Assembly (NCBI GenBank): GCA_903904815.1
Contig: CAIVDU010000038.1
Location: forward strand, 1 to 64,000
DNA length: 64,000 bases
Direction of reading: 5' to 3'
From: an uncultured Armatimonadota bacterium
Lineage (GTDB): Bacteria > Armatimonadota > Fimbriimonadia > Fimbriimonadales > Fimbriimonadaceae
Positions 1-10,390 of the stretch are shown in pieces. The notes beneath the pieces are model-generated. The model worked only from the letters and a program-made list of their open reading frames with translations. It had not been told where the DNA came from and did no database searches. Numbering within the stretch: the stretch's first letter is position 1; every line of letters starts with the position of its first letter. The position numbers and the translations under genes were made by a program.

Positions 1-24
1 CATATGGGAGGTTCGGTTTTGTTC

Positions 25-62
25 GGCGCTCGTGGCACAGGTTAACCTGCGCCACGAGCGCC
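25..62. repeat. 38-base near-perfect palindrome
   Basis: Two 19-base arms meet at a central GTTAAC, with one A/C mismatch six bases in from the centre; the arm begins GGCGCTCGTGGC. It lies downstream of the minus-strand PhzF gene and could form a long hairpin, but no T-run marks it clearly as a terminator. The gene on its left side lies outside the window, so its role is unknown. Confidence 0.6.
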
Positions 63-133
63 CTATCGTTCAGAGTCTATGGGGTGTAAACCATGTGTCC
101 GAACGGTTGTAAAGTAAGTGTCCGGTCTGTACA

Positions 134-197
134 GCGCTTCGCTGCAGGAGAGGGGGCAGTGAGACCACTTCTGGGGTTTTGAGATTGTCTCTACGGG
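134..197 (-). repeat. Dispersed 64-base repeat, inverted copy of 58317-58380
   Basis: Read on the minus strand, this segment matches 58317-58380 at 62 of 64 positions by eye. Both copies are intergenic. Here only one arm of the longer element at 58317-58500 is seen; its second inverted arm is not found nearby. Short open frames across it are not taken as genes. Confidence 0.8.
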
Positions 198-248
198 GCA
201 GCCATTATCAAGAGGTATCTCCTCTCCGATACCCCTAACCGCCAAGTG

Positions 249-1034
249 TCAGACCATTACTTCGCCTTCCAGGTAGAAGACGCAAGAGCCCTGCAGCTCC
301 ACTCGGTCTCCGATCAGTCGGCAAAAGACCTCGCCCCCTCGTGCCGAGGCTTGAAATGCTCGGAATGAAGTCTTCCCTAACACTTTTGCCCAATATGGAG
401 CCAGCATGCAGTGAGCCGCGCCGGTCACCGGATCCTCGGGAATCCCTTTTGCGGGAGCGAAGTAGCGACTCATAAAGTCGTATTCTCCTTCGCCTCGAGC
501 GGTGACGATGACACCAAGGCGGTCCAATTTGGCCACCGCCTCCATGTTGGGGGTGAGTTGGCGTAGGGTTTCGGGACTCTCAATCACCGCCATGTAGTTG
601 AAGGCGTTTACGTACACCTCGGTTGGACAAACTCCGAGCGCCTCGGCGAGACCTTCTGGGGCTGCGGTCAATTCCGAAGGGCGCGAGGGGAAGTTCAGCA
701 CGTATCCCTTCCCTCTTCGCGTCACCTTCAGTGGCCCGCTGGCGGAATAAAAGGTCACCTCGGTTCGATTCGGATGTAGCCTTTCCATCACCACCGCCGC
801 GCTGGCCAATGTCGCATGACCGCACAGGGGGACCTCCGGGCCCGGAGTGAACCAACGAATTTGAAAGTCTTCGCCCTGTGGGACCAGAAATGCGGTTTCG
901 GCAAGGTTGTTCTCAGCGGCAATCGACTGCAGGACGTCGTCGCTCGGATAGCTCTCCATCGGCATCACGGCAGCCGGGTTCCCGGTGAAAAGTTCGGTCG
1001 CGAATGCGTCGACTTGAAAGAGTTTGATCCGCAC
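249..1034 (-). CDS. PhzF family isomerase-like protein
   Basis: This 261-residue protein has the PhzF/DapF-like fold signature: an N-terminal VDAFATELFTGNPAAV segment and AENNLAETAFL, which carries the conserved glutamate used as acid/base in PhzF. The motifs CGHATLASA and EDPVTGAAHC are also present. Family members isomerise small metabolites; outside phenazine clusters the substrate is usually unknown, and no phenazine gene is nearby. It starts at GTG 1034, with no strong Shine-Dalgarno sequence visible. It is probably cytoplasmic and monocistronic. I am confident of the family but not of the substrate. Confidence 0.9.
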   Translation of the reverse strand: MRIKLFQVDAFATELFTGNPAAVMPMESYPSDDVLQSIAAENNLAETAFLVPQGEDFQIRWFTPGPEVPLCGHATLASAAVVMERLHPNRTEVTFYSASGPLKVTRRGKGYVLNFPSRPSELTAAPEGLAEALGVCPTEVYVNAFNYMAVIESPETLRQLTPNMEAVAKLDRLGVIVTARGEGEYDFMSRYFAPAKGIPEDPVTGAAHCMLAPYWAKVLGKTSFRAFQASARGGEVFCRLIGDRVELQGSCVFYLEGEVMV

Positions 1035-1177
1035 GAATATAGATTGGCCGACTCAGACATGAGCCGAGTGGGGACAAGACCCTATCGTGCCGCTGGCCGG
1101 CTCTCATTCCTCACTCACTCGTTTGAAGTAGAAGCTGTTCGAGCTTGACGCTACGCAGTAGGAACTCGTCTCGACAC

Positions 1178-1206
1178 GCGTTCTCTGGAGGTTCTCCAGA
1201 GAACGC
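1178..1206. repeat. Perfect 13-base inverted repeat
   Basis: The arm GCGTTCTCTGGAG, a 3-base loop GTT, and the exact reverse complement form a strong hairpin between the divergent PhzF gene and a small plus-strand open frame. No T-run follows on either strand, so a terminator is not supported. It could be an operator or a small mobile hairpin. Confidence 0.55.
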
Positions 1207-1253
1207 GAGCCAACCCGACCGTAAATCTGCCTAAAGAGCTACAATGCCTGAAT

Positions 1254-1520
1254 ATGATTTGGCGAGAATTGAATGCGGCAGAAAAACTGCAACTCTGGGC
1301 CATCGCTGGAGAACTAACCCCCCTCCACCCGAAGATGCAGACTGTCCCCGTCCAGTTGGACCCCATTCACGGCAATCCGAACGGACCGACCCACACCACC
1401 ATCTCTCGCCACGTCTACGGCTGCGCCGGCCGATGCCACCAGCGGATCTTTTTTGACGGAACCCAGTCGCTCCCCCTCAAAATCGAGAACGGGGTTTATA
1501 TGATTCAGGTTAATTCGTAG
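1254..1520 (+). CDS. Small hypothetical protein (88 aa)
   Basis: I do not recognise this protein. It has two cysteines and three histidines around residues 50-65 (HVYGCAGRC followed by H), suggestive of a metal site, and a rather protein-like C-terminus. ATG 1254 gives 88 residues. A second ATG at 1244 is in a different frame, and no Shine-Dalgarno sequence precedes either. It is the only candidate gene between PhzF and the polysaccharide locus. It could be a chance open frame. Confidence 0.35.
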   Translation: MIWRELNAAEKLQLWAIAGELTPLHPKMQTVPVQLDPIHGNPNGPTHTTISRHVYGCAGRCHQRIFFDGTQSLPLKIENGVYMIQVNS

Positions 1521-1541
1521 ACCTGGAGAATGATCGTGAAG

Positions 1542-1571
1542 GGTTAGCGGTTAGCGGTTGGCGGTTAACGG
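1542..1571 (+). repeat. Tandem heptamer repeat (GGTTAGC-like, four units)
   Basis: Four consecutive 7-base units read GGTTAGC, GGTTAGC, GGTTGGC and GGTTAAC. A degenerate inverted counterpart containing ACTAACC and ACTAACCC lies at about 1632-1658. The block is intergenic, at the 3' side of the outer-membrane protein gene. Heptamer-spaced repeats also occur near 24436 and 58567. Confidence 0.6.
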
Positions 1572-1657
1572 GTCCGGAGGAGAGACAGGTCCTCGCAGAC
1601 GGGATCGCCGGCCGTTCCTTGGTTCGGCACCTTACCACTAACCACCAAGCACTAACC

Positions 1658-2488
1658 CTAAAAAGCCAGATTAACCATCGCGATCGCTCGGGAATTGCCC
1701 ACGTATCCAGCCGACAGGACGGGCTCGATCGAACGTCCGTACGGCTTCAGCCCAGGAATCTTGCCCAGGCCATAGGCTACCGAGTAGTTCCAAGTGAACG
1801 TATCGTACTCACCCACGAGCTTCACGCGGGGGGTCAGTCCGTAACTGGCATTCCCAAACACGCCCTTTTTGAAGCGGAAGTCGCCCTTGCCAAGGCTGAC
1901 GTATAGCCCTTTCGTGACTAGCGCCGTCCCGACCACAAAAAGGGATCGACTCTTCGTGTTCGAACCGGCGGGCGCTACGTTCTCGCCCAGGGCGCCACCG
2001 TGGGACTGGATGTCTTGAGCACCCACGCTCACGCCGTAGGTGCTACTTTGGAGCGGGAGTTCGTACTGAAAATTGATCGCATGGTCAAGGACAGTGCTGA
2101 GGAGTTCGTAACTCAGAGTTACCGCCCCCCAGTTCCCACCGTAACCGAAGATCGCGTCTGCTACGCCACCACTGTGAAAGTTGTTGCTGCGCTTGAAGAT
2201 GTTGATGCCCGTGAACGATTTGGAGTAGCTCAAGCTGGAAGCTCCCAGGGATCCGTGCCAGTCCCGGAGGGAGAATCCGATTGGGGTGGAAATCGCCATT
2301 GCTCCATCCATGCCGGTAGAACCGTCTGGGCGAACTCCAAAACCGCCGCCTGCCAGACCCGACATACCTCGGTAGTGAGGATAGGTTTCAGGTCCGAAAT
2401 CGACTTGGGAGTGGGCAAGCGCAACGATCGAGGTCAGAAGAAAGGGAGCGATTATTCGCCCGAGGCTGGAGAAAGACTGAGAGGACAT
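1658..2488 (-). CDS. Secreted beta-barrel-like outer-membrane protein
   Basis: This 276-residue protein has an N-terminal signal peptide (hydrophobic run around residues 13-26, then AHS before QVDF). The rest alternates polar and aromatic or glycine residues, as in an outer-membrane barrel, and it ends in a C-terminal phenylalanine, a usual barrel-assembly signal. Its ATG overlaps the stop of the SLBB export gene (TAATG), so the two are very likely co-transcribed. The context suggests a role in exopolysaccharide secretion, perhaps like YjbH-type barrels, but I cannot assign a family with certainty. Confidence 0.7.
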   Translation of the reverse strand: MSSQSFSSLGRIIAPFLLTSIVALAHSQVDFGPETYPHYRGMSGLAGGGFGVRPDGSTGMDGAMAISTPIGFSLRDWHGSLGASSLSYSKSFTGINIFKRSNNFHSGGVADAIFGYGGNWGAVTLSYELLSTVLDHAINFQYELPLQSSTYGVSVGAQDIQSHGGALGENVAPAGSNTKSRSLFVVGTALVTKGLYVSLGKGDFRFKKGVFGNASYGLTPRVKLVGEYDTFTWNYSVAYGLGKIPGLKPYGRSIEPVLSAGYVGNSRAIAMVNLAF

Positions 2489-3882
2489 TAAAGTTTCGAA
2501 ACTCCGTAAAGTAGGACTGCGCCTGAAAGGACCTGTTGAATCTGGTCGACGGTTGTCTGAGCGCCCGCTTGCACCGTAACGATGTCTCCTGCCTCTATGA
2601 GCGGATTCCCTTCCTGGTCGCCATTCTTGAGGTAGCGATCGAGTCGGAACTCTTTCATCACGAGACGACCAGTCTTGTCGGGGTGTCCGACCACTACGTG
2701 CCTCGCTGTGCCGCGGTCCGCGATACCTCCGGCTCCGATGATCGCGTCAAGAAGGTGAATCGGCTGACCATCTGGGATGTAGACACGCCCCGGTGTCTTG
2801 ACGATCCCGACCACAATCGCAAAACGAGTGTTCTGCCGAACCAGGATGACGTCGTGATCCTTAACCTTAAAGGTCCCCAGCCCCTCCGCACTAGTGGAGG
2901 ACGCCACGTTGGCGTTCAGTGTCTGCCCGTCTCGAAGAATCGTGACGTCACGCCCAGTTCCCGATCCAGTGAGTCCACCGGCACCGGCGATCGCCTGCTC
3001 CAATACCGCGGTGGAACGCAATTCGACTCTGCCGGGAGCGCGTACTTCGCCGGACACCGTGACTGTGACCTTTTCGGAAGCGCTGACCACGATCGTGTCC
3101 CCAGATTCGAGGGTCGGCCCAGGTTGAGTTGTCAGCTCCCGAATCGGGAACGTCTTCGTACCCGGTCCCCTTCGAAGCATGATCTTCGAATCGTTGTCGG
3201 CTAGGGCAATGACGGTAGCCCCTCCGGCGGAAGCAATCGCCCGGTACAGGTCATCTCCCTTTCGGACCGTATATTGTCCCGGATGAGCGACCTCACCGGT
3301 GACCCAAACTCGAACAAATTCTAGAGGAAGAACTGCGATCACGTCGTTAGGCTTTAGAGGCGTAACCGCATACGGTGATGAACCGTTCAAGACATCCTGG
3401 ACGTTCACTTTGAGTTCCGGTTGGCCCGGACGAAACAAATGAGCCTCCGAAAGATCTGCGTTTGAATCGGCTTCCGCACTCACCAAAAGTTGGCGGAGAT
3501 CCATGTTGGGAACCCACTTCACCACGCCTGATGGGAGTCGCGTTCCCGAAACATAAACAAAAGTGGTCGCCTCGAGGTCGATCACCACACTCACAACCGG
3601 ATCTTTCAGCTTCGCTTTCAGCCTCGATTGCAGCTTTGCCGCCGCCTCATCGGCCGAGAGCCCCTCGACCTTTACCGACCCGAAGGAATGCGACTCGACG
3701 GTTCCATCGGAAAGGACGACGAATTTGCCACTCAATGTATCGGAGCCGACGACATGAATCGAAAGGACATCGCCTGACTTGATTGGGATCCCAGGTCCAC
3801 GGGCCACCGCCAAACCCACAAACCAGAAAACTCCAATTACGACGGAAAGCAAGTACCCTAGTGCGCGTGTTTTCGAAATCAT
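2488..3882 (-). CDS. Polysaccharide export protein with SLBB domains (Wza-like)
   Basis: A hydrophobic N-terminus (LLSVVIGVFWFVGLAVA) is followed by a Poly_export domain (GIPIKSGDVLSIHVVG) and several SLBB domains, seen as repeated segments such as VWVTGEVAHPGQYTV and VTVSGEVRAPGRVEL. This is the layout of periplasmic/outer-membrane export channels for capsule or exopolysaccharide. I chose ATG 3882 (464 aa) because the extra 101 residues upstream are not signal-like and lie in the divergent promoter region. No lipobox cysteine is obvious. It is divergent from the phosphoglycosyl transferase gene and in operon with the barrel protein. Confidence 0.88.
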   Translation of the reverse strand: MISKTRALGYLLSVVIGVFWFVGLAVARGPGIPIKSGDVLSIHVVGSDTLSGKFVVLSDGTVESHSFGSVKVEGLSADEAAAKLQSRLKAKLKDPVVSVVIDLEATTFVYVSGTRLPSGVVKWVPNMDLRQLLVSAEADSNADLSEAHLFRPGQPELKVNVQDVLNGSSPYAVTPLKPNDVIAVLPLEFVRVWVTGEVAHPGQYTVRKGDDLYRAIASAGGATVIALADNDSKIMLRRGPGTKTFPIRELTTQPGPTLESGDTIVVSASEKVTVTVSGEVRAPGRVELRSTAVLEQAIAGAGGLTGSGTGRDVTILRDGQTLNANVASSTSAEGLGTFKVKDHDVILVRQNTRFAIVVGIVKTPGRVYIPDGQPIHLLDAIIGAGGIADRGTARHVVVGHPDKTGRLVMKEFRLDRYLKNGDQEGNPLIEAGDIVTVQAGAQTTVDQIQQVLSGAVLLYGVSKL

Positions 3883-4173
3883 GTCTTCAGTTTGGTATTG
3901 GTTATCGAATTTGGAGTGAGTAACTGCGTTATGATTGCAGGCGCAACTAATAAGGGTCGTGGAACCTATTTTGGATTCGAACCCACTAACACAAAGATAC
4001 CGTCGAAATACCTGGCCATAGCGGAAACTCCGGGTTGATTCAACTAGGAATCTCGGTAAACGGGCTAGATCGACAAGTATATTACTGCAAGGTGCAGTGT
4101 CCGACGCAGATGTCGAACAGAGAGAGAGGGGGTCCGCGGTCGGCTGCCTTTTGAGTGGTTCGAAAAGGATCTT

Positions 4174-5004
4174 ATGGTGGAACAAAACCTACTTAGCGGC
4201 GAACGGTCGATCAGTTCAACCTCCCGAGGCTACGACTCCGCCAAGAGAATATTCGACCTGCTTGCGGCTAGCCTCCTCATTCTCGCCCTGAGTCCCATCC
4301 TTCTGCTTGTCGCTGTTTGGGTTCGTCTTGACTCAAAAGGACCCGTATTTTTCCGGCAGCCTCGAGTCGGCAAGGATGGCAATACCTTTAAAATCATTAA
4401 GTTTAGGACGATGGTCATGAATGCAGAGTCGATCGGGCCTCTCGTCACTTCACGCAATGACCCTAGAATGACCCGATCAGGCAGCGTCTTGAGAGCATGG
4501 AAGTTGGACGAGCTTCCCCAACTCTTCAATGTTGTTCTGGGGGAAATGAGTCTAGTCGGACCGCGCCCACAGGTTTCGAAATACGTGGATCGATTCCCAG
4601 AGCCCCAAAGGACGAAGATTCTATCCGTGCGGCCGGGCATCACCGGACCGACCGCCATCAAATTCCGTCATGAGGAAGAGATGCTCCAGAATCGAGCGAA
4701 CCGAGAGCAGTTCTACATTGACGTACTACTCCCGATCAAGTGCAATCTGGATGAGGATTACGTCGACCAGCGGGGCCCGGTCGCCGACCTGAGGGCTCTG
4801 AGTCAGACCGCGGCCATGCTGGTCAGAGGTGTCTTTTACCGACTTCGACGAATTCCGGTTGGTGACACCATCGAATACCCACTGCCGGACGAATCGGCAG
4901 GAACGAGTTCAGCCGCTACTCCCAGTTTCGCGGTTGCCGACTTCTCGAATCTGGTTCGCGCCGATGAGGACGATGGGATGGTCGGATCTGCGGTTCGGGA
5001 CTAG
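4174..5004 (+). CDS. Initiating sugar phosphate (phosphoglycosyl) transferase
   Basis: This 276-residue enzyme of the bacterial sugar transferase family moves a sugar phosphate from a nucleotide sugar to the lipid carrier undecaprenyl phosphate, starting repeat-unit synthesis at the inner membrane. A single hydrophobic segment (LLAASLLILALSPILLLVAVW, about residues 29-50) is followed by SKGPVFFRQPRVGKDG, FKIIKFRTM, KLDELPQLFNVVLGEMS and VGPRP, all hallmark motifs. It lacks the extra N-terminal membrane helices of WcaJ/WbaP forms, so it is the small monotopic type. An AAAGGAT Shine-Dalgarno precedes ATG 4174. The last 60 residues are low in motifs. Confidence 0.92.
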   Translation: MVEQNLLSGERSISSTSRGYDSAKRIFDLLAASLLILALSPILLLVAVWVRLDSKGPVFFRQPRVGKDGNTFKIIKFRTMVMNAESIGPLVTSRNDPRMTRSGSVLRAWKLDELPQLFNVVLGEMSLVGPRPQVSKYVDRFPEPQRTKILSVRPGITGPTAIKFRHEEEMLQNRANREQFYIDVLLPIKCNLDEDYVDQRGPVADLRALSQTAAMLVRGVFYRLRRIPVGDTIEYPLPDESAGTSSAATPSFAVADFSNLVRADEDDGMVGSAVRD

Positions 5005-5155
5005 GCATTATCGCCGGGTACGCTGAGGTCGACATTGTCTTGTCGGGCTCCAAAGCAGGTGCCCTAGCGTCGATTTGGTCTTATATGCAGTCGCAACTTC
5101 TCGAAACGTATGGCACGCCGAGCCCTTCGGGATCGCTTCGATGGAGAACTGAAAT

Positions 5156-6135
5156 ATGAGTTCGTTCTGGACTGAACGAAGGGTCTTCGTCACCGGAGCG
5201 ACCGGGCTGGTGGGTTCCTGGCTTGTGCGTTCACTCGTCGAGAAGGGAGCGTATGTCCTAGCCCTCGTAAGGGATTGGGATCCCCAAAGTGAACTCATCC
5301 GTTCCGGCTTCATCAACCGTATTTCAGTGGTTTCCGGAGCGCTTGAGGATTATCCAACGCTAGAGCGAGCCGTCACCGAGCATGAGGTCGAGACGGTGTT
5401 CCATCTGGGAGCGCAAACCATCGTCGGAAGCGCACTCAAAAGTCCGCTGAACACATTTGAGGCCAACATTCGAGGGTCGTACAACTTGCTTGAGGCTTGC
5501 CGCGTCCAGTCTTCACTCGTGAAGCGTGTGGTGGTGGCGTCGAGCGACAAGGCTTATGGCGACGTCGACGTCTTGCCGTATGACGAAACGATGCCACCCC
5601 TCGGAAAACATCCTTACGACGTCAGCAAGTCCTGCACCGATCTGTTAGCGACGACCTACCATCACACCTATGGTCTCCCAGTTGTCGTGGCCCGTTGCGG
5701 CAATATTTACGGCGGGGGGGACCTCAATTGGAGTCGGATCGTTCCCGGCACCATCCGCAGCCTCCTCAACGGAACCGCTCCCGTGCTTCGAAGCGACGGA
5801 ACATTCCTAAGGGATTATGTTTACGTGAAGGATGCCGCCGAGGCCTACCTCACCATGGCCCAAGCGCTCGATACTCCTGGAATCGCGGGTGAAGCGTTCA
5901 ACTTCGGTCCGAGCCATCCGAAGACGGTGATCGAGATCGTGAATATCCTTCGTCGAATCATGGATCGTGAGGACATTGAGCCGGTAATCCTCAACCAGGC
6001 AAAAGCTGAGATCAGGGACCAATATTTGAATTCTGAAAAGGCGGCGAAAGTTTTGGGAATCGTTCCCAAGCAGGATCTTGAAGGCGGTCTCCGAGAGACG
6101 GCGGATTGGTACCGGCAGATGCTCGGTGGCGCACG

Positions 6136-6139
<4 letters not shown>
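5156..6139 (+). CDS. rfbG: CDP-glucose 4,6-dehydratase-like enzyme (RfbG)
   Basis: An extended short-chain dehydrogenase of 327 residues. [19 protein letters not shown] is the NAD-binding loop together with the tryptophan-containing lead-in typical of CDP-glucose 4,6-dehydratases. The catalytic tyrosine and lysine appear in HPYDVSKSC (YxxxK), and SSDKAYG matches the usual motif. It would convert CDP-glucose to CDP-4-keto-6-deoxyglucose. The next gene is a clear RfbH, and RfbF is encoded at 23.3 kb, which supports CDP as the carrier. It ends in a 4-base ATGA overlap with rfbH. A GDP- or UDP-sugar dehydratase is a weaker alternative. Confidence 0.85.
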
Positions 6140-7467
<1,328 letters not shown>

Positions 7468-7471
7468 CGGG

Positions 7472-8554
7472 ATGCCATCACTCTCCACCGATAGCCTCGA
7501 AATCGCTCAAACCAACCTCGAATGGTCGCTTCTCCAGGGATCGATCGTCATGGTCACCGGGGCGGGAGGCTTTATCGGATCGGCGCTCGTTGAAGCACTC
7601 TTGGCAAGACATGAACTTTCAGCCGGGAAAGAGCCGTTTAGGGTCATTGCGGTCGTTCGGGACGGGGTTCGCGCAAAGAAACGACTTTCTGACCACACCG
7701 GCCTGGAAGTTGTCGTGCAGGATCTTGGGCGTTATTCGCCCAGTCTTCCCTTCGCCGATTACGTGATCCACGCGGCAAGCCAGGCGAGTCCCCGGTTCTA
7801 CGGAATCGACCCGGTGGGAACGATGCTTCCCAATGTTCTCGGCACCCAGCAACTTTTAGAATCCTGCCACCTCACCAACGCGAAGGGATTCTTGTTTGTC
7901 AGTTCGGGCGAGGTGTATGGTCAGGTTTCACCCAGCCAGGTCCCGACCCGGGAAAACGAGTATGGCTACCTCGACCCAACTCATGTTCGAAGCTGCTACG
8001 CCGAATCCAAACGGTGCGCGGAGACCCTTTGCGTTAGTTACGCAAAGCAGCATGGAGTAAATGCGCGTATTGCGCGGCCTTTCCACACCTACGGCCCCGG
8101 AATCGACCTCTTCGATGGTCGGGTTTACGCCGATTTCGTCAGTGACATCGTTGCTGGCCGGAACATTGTCATGAAGAGTGACGGTCTAGCGCGACGTGCG
8201 TTCTGCTACGTAACCGACGCGGTGAGGGGACTGCTTACCGTTCTGCTGGCTGGCGAACCCGGTGAAGCATACAACGTGGGAAATCCCCAGGCTGAAGTCT
8301 CCGTGATCGAATTGGCCCACCTGCTCGTCCAACTGTTTCCGGAGAGAGGGCTCACTGTCGAAGCCAAAGCCCACCGAACAGACTCTTACATGCCAAGCCC
8401 CATCGTGAGGAATTCTCCCAACATCGATAAGCTGGGGCGGCTGGGTTGGACACCGGTGGTGGATCTGAAAGAAGGGTTTACAAGAACAGTCCGAGGCGTA
8501 GAAGCGCGAGCAGTAGAGGAAAATGAACAGATGAAAGGAGCTTCATGCTCGTAA
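7472..8554 (+). CDS. NAD-dependent epimerase/dehydratase, sugar nucleotide (first of two)
   Basis: An extended short-chain dehydrogenase of 360 residues with the Rossmann motif VTGAGGFIGSAL near residue 28, a serine-containing SSGEVYG motif and the catalytic YAESK. An AGGAGG Shine-Dalgarno lies upstream of ATG 7472, and the gene overlaps the next start by 10 bases. It resembles UDP-glucuronate decarboxylase or dTDP-glucose dehydratase-type proteins in general plan. It shares YAESKR-AETLC with the second SDR at 12287, so the two are probably paralogues. In this operon it may act as a 4-keto or side-chain ketone reductase, like YerF or RfbJ. That role is inferred from context. Confidence 0.85.
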   Translation: MPSLSTDSLEIAQTNLEWSLLQGSIVMVTGAGGFIGSALVEALLARHELSAGKEPFRVIAVVRDGVRAKKRLSDHTGLEVVVQDLGRYSPSLPFADYVIHAASQASPRFYGIDPVGTMLPNVLGTQQLLESCHLTNAKGFLFVSSGEVYGQVSPSQVPTRENEYGYLDPTHVRSCYAESKRCAETLCVSYAKQHGVNARIARPFHTYGPGIDLFDGRVYADFVSDIVAGRNIVMKSDGLARRAFCYVTDAVRGLLTVLLAGEPGEAYNVGNPQAEVSVIELAHLLVQLFPERGLTVEAKAHRTDSYMPSPIVRNSPNIDKLGRLGWTPVVDLKEGFTRTVRGVEARAVEENEQMKGASCS

Positions 8555-10383
8555 AGGTCAGTGATTACATCGCGGAGTGGCTCCATACAAAGGAGATCGG
8601 ACACATCTTTGGAATCGTAGGCGCGGGTAACGCCCACCTATTCGACTCCATCGTGTCAGCGGATCACACGGAGATCGTCTGTGTGCATCATGAGCAAGCT
8701 GCGGTGATGGCGGCACAGACCTACTACCGAACCTCAGGAACGGTGACGGTGGCCCTGCTGACGACAGGCGCTGGTTCGACCAACGCGGTGACCGGAGTCG
8801 TGGGAGCGTGGGCCGATTCGATTCCTTGCATGATGATCTCGGGGAACGAGAGTTCCAAGCACACGAGCCCTGAAAATCCCTTAAGAATGTGGGGCGTGCA
8901 GGGATATGACAGCACGGAGATGGTGTCGCGAGTTTGCAAGCTCGTCCATCGTGTGATGGATCCCCTTGAAGTTGGCGCCGTGTTAGAGACGGCATACCGC
9001 GTCAGCAATTCGGGCAGGCCAGGACCGGTATGGATCGACATTCCCATGAATGTCCAGTCCACGATTGTCGAGAGAGAGGTCCTGGACGATCGACTCAAGT
9101 TCGCTCTCGCTGAGATCGAGGCACAAGCTGACGAGACCGCTTTCTCCCTGGATGAAGACGGCGACTACATTCTAGAACGACTTCGCCAGGCGAAGCGCCC
9201 AGTTTTTTGGCTCGGGCACGGGATCCGGTTGTCGGGCAGAACAGAACTCATTCGTTCGTTGATTGAGCTGTCTTCGGTGCCAAGTCTCGTAACCTGGGCA
9301 GGAATCGACATGGTCGATTCGGATCACCCGTTAGTATTCGGGCGGGCGGGTGTTTACGGCAATCGCCACGCCAACTTCGTGTTGCAAAACTCAGATCTTG
9401 TCGTTGCGATTGGCACGAGACTCGCAATCCCCCAGGTGGGGTACGACCTTTCCGAACTTGCCCGAGACGCGACGTTCATCGTAGTCGACATCGATGAAAC
9501 TGAAACCCACAAGCTCGGCGAGAAGGTCCAAAAATCAATGGTGCGAGATGCTGGCCCGCTCTTGGACTCTCTGGTTCAGAAGCTGTGCGATGACCCGATA
9601 CCGCCCAAGCCGGATTGGCTGGACCAGTGCCAAGTCTATCGTCGAGACTTCCCGATCACCGGTTCTCAAGATGCGGATGTCGAAGGGTACGTGAACTCCT
9701 ATCGGTTCATGGATCGTCTCGTGGACCACTTCAAGCAAGACCAGATCGTGGTTACCGACATGGGCACTGCCCTTCTGAGTGGTCATCAGGTGCTTCGCTT
9801 CAAGAAGGGTCAAAGGCTGATGACCTCCACTGGCCTTGGTGAGATGGGGTTTGGTCTGCCGGGCGCCGTGGGGGCTTCGTTCGGATCTGACCGCGGTGAA
9901 GTTCTCTGTCTCAACTGCGACGGCGGCATGATGATGAATCTTCAGGAACTGCAAACCATCTCCCACCACCAGTTACCGATCAAGATCGTTGTTTTCAACA
10001 ACGACGGCTATTTGATGATCAAGCACACCCAGAAGTCTCTGTTCAAAGGGCGATATTCGGGCACGAACGTGAAGTCCGGAGTCTCATGTCCTGATTTCGA
10101 GAAAGTGGCCGGCTGCTTCGGTTTTGGGTACAGCTCGGTGAGATCGTGGGCCGACTTTGACACGGCAGTGTCGGAGATGCAGAAGTCAGAAGGGCCGATC
10201 ATCTGTGAAGTATTCATGCACCCGGAACAGCTTTTCTATCCGAAGCTCGCACTGGCGCTGAGAGACGATGGCTCGCTGGTCTCTCCGCCCCTCGAAGATC
10301 TTTCGCCGCTCGTCGCATTCGAGCAGCTTCAAGCAGCCATGATCGTCGGCGTCCATCCCAAATCGGTCGAACTCAACAGATAG
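8545..10383 (+). CDS. Thiamine-diphosphate enzyme, acetolactate synthase fold (YerE-like)
   Basis: This 612-residue protein has the three-domain acetolactate synthase plan. Glu50 lies in VHHEQAA, the glutamate that activates thiamine diphosphate. The TPP/Mg motif is NCDGG (Asp459) followed by FNNDGY, with cysteine in place of the usual first glycine of GDG. Within a CDP-3,6-dideoxyhexose operon the closest known role is YerE, which transfers an acyl anion from a 2-keto acid to the C4 ketone of the sugar to make a branched sugar. The neighbouring aldolase and dehydrogenase suggest a larger 2-keto acid donor than pyruvate. An AAAGGAG site precedes ATG 8545. An ordinary acetolactate synthase is unlikely here. 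Confidence 0.88.
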   Translation: MLVKVSDYIAEWLHTKEIGHIFGIVGAGNAHLFDSIVSADHTEIVCVHHEQAAVMAAQTYYRTSGTVTVALLTTGAGSTNAVTGVVGAWADSIPCMMISGNESSKHTSPENPLRMWGVQGYDSTEMVSRVCKLVHRVMDPLEVGAVLETAYRVSNSGRPGPVWIDIPMNVQSTIVEREVLDDRLKFALAEIEAQADETAFSLDEDGDYILERLRQAKRPVFWLGHGIRLSGRTELIRSLIELSSVPSLVTWAGIDMVDSDHPLVFGRAGVYGNRHANFVLQNSDLVVAIGTRLAIPQVGYDLSELARDATFIVVDIDETETHKLGEKVQKSMVRDAGPLLDSLVQKLCDDPIPPKPDWLDQCQVYRRDFPITGSQDADVEGYVNSYRFMDRLVDHFKQDQIVVTDMGTALLSGHQVLRFKKGQRLMTSTGLGEMGFGLPGAVGASFGSDRGEVLCLNCDGGMMMNLQELQTISHHQLPIKIVVFNNDGYLMIKHTQKSLFKGRYSGTNVKSGVSCPDFEKVAGCFGFGYSSVRSWADFDTAVSEMQKSEGPIICEVFMHPEQLFYPKLALALRDDGSLVSPPLEDLSPLVAFEQLQAAMIVGVHPKSVELNR

Positions 10384-10390
10384 GTATCTC

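Noticed and set aside
1-245. Possible small gene at the left edge on the minus strand
   Set aside because: The 60-codon frame lies across the dispersed repeat at 134-197 and has no family likeness.
3965-3990. tRNA-like GGATTCGAACCC segment upstream of the SLBB gene
   Set aside because: The flanking bases do not form a T-stem and no acceptor, D or anticodon arms are found on either strand.
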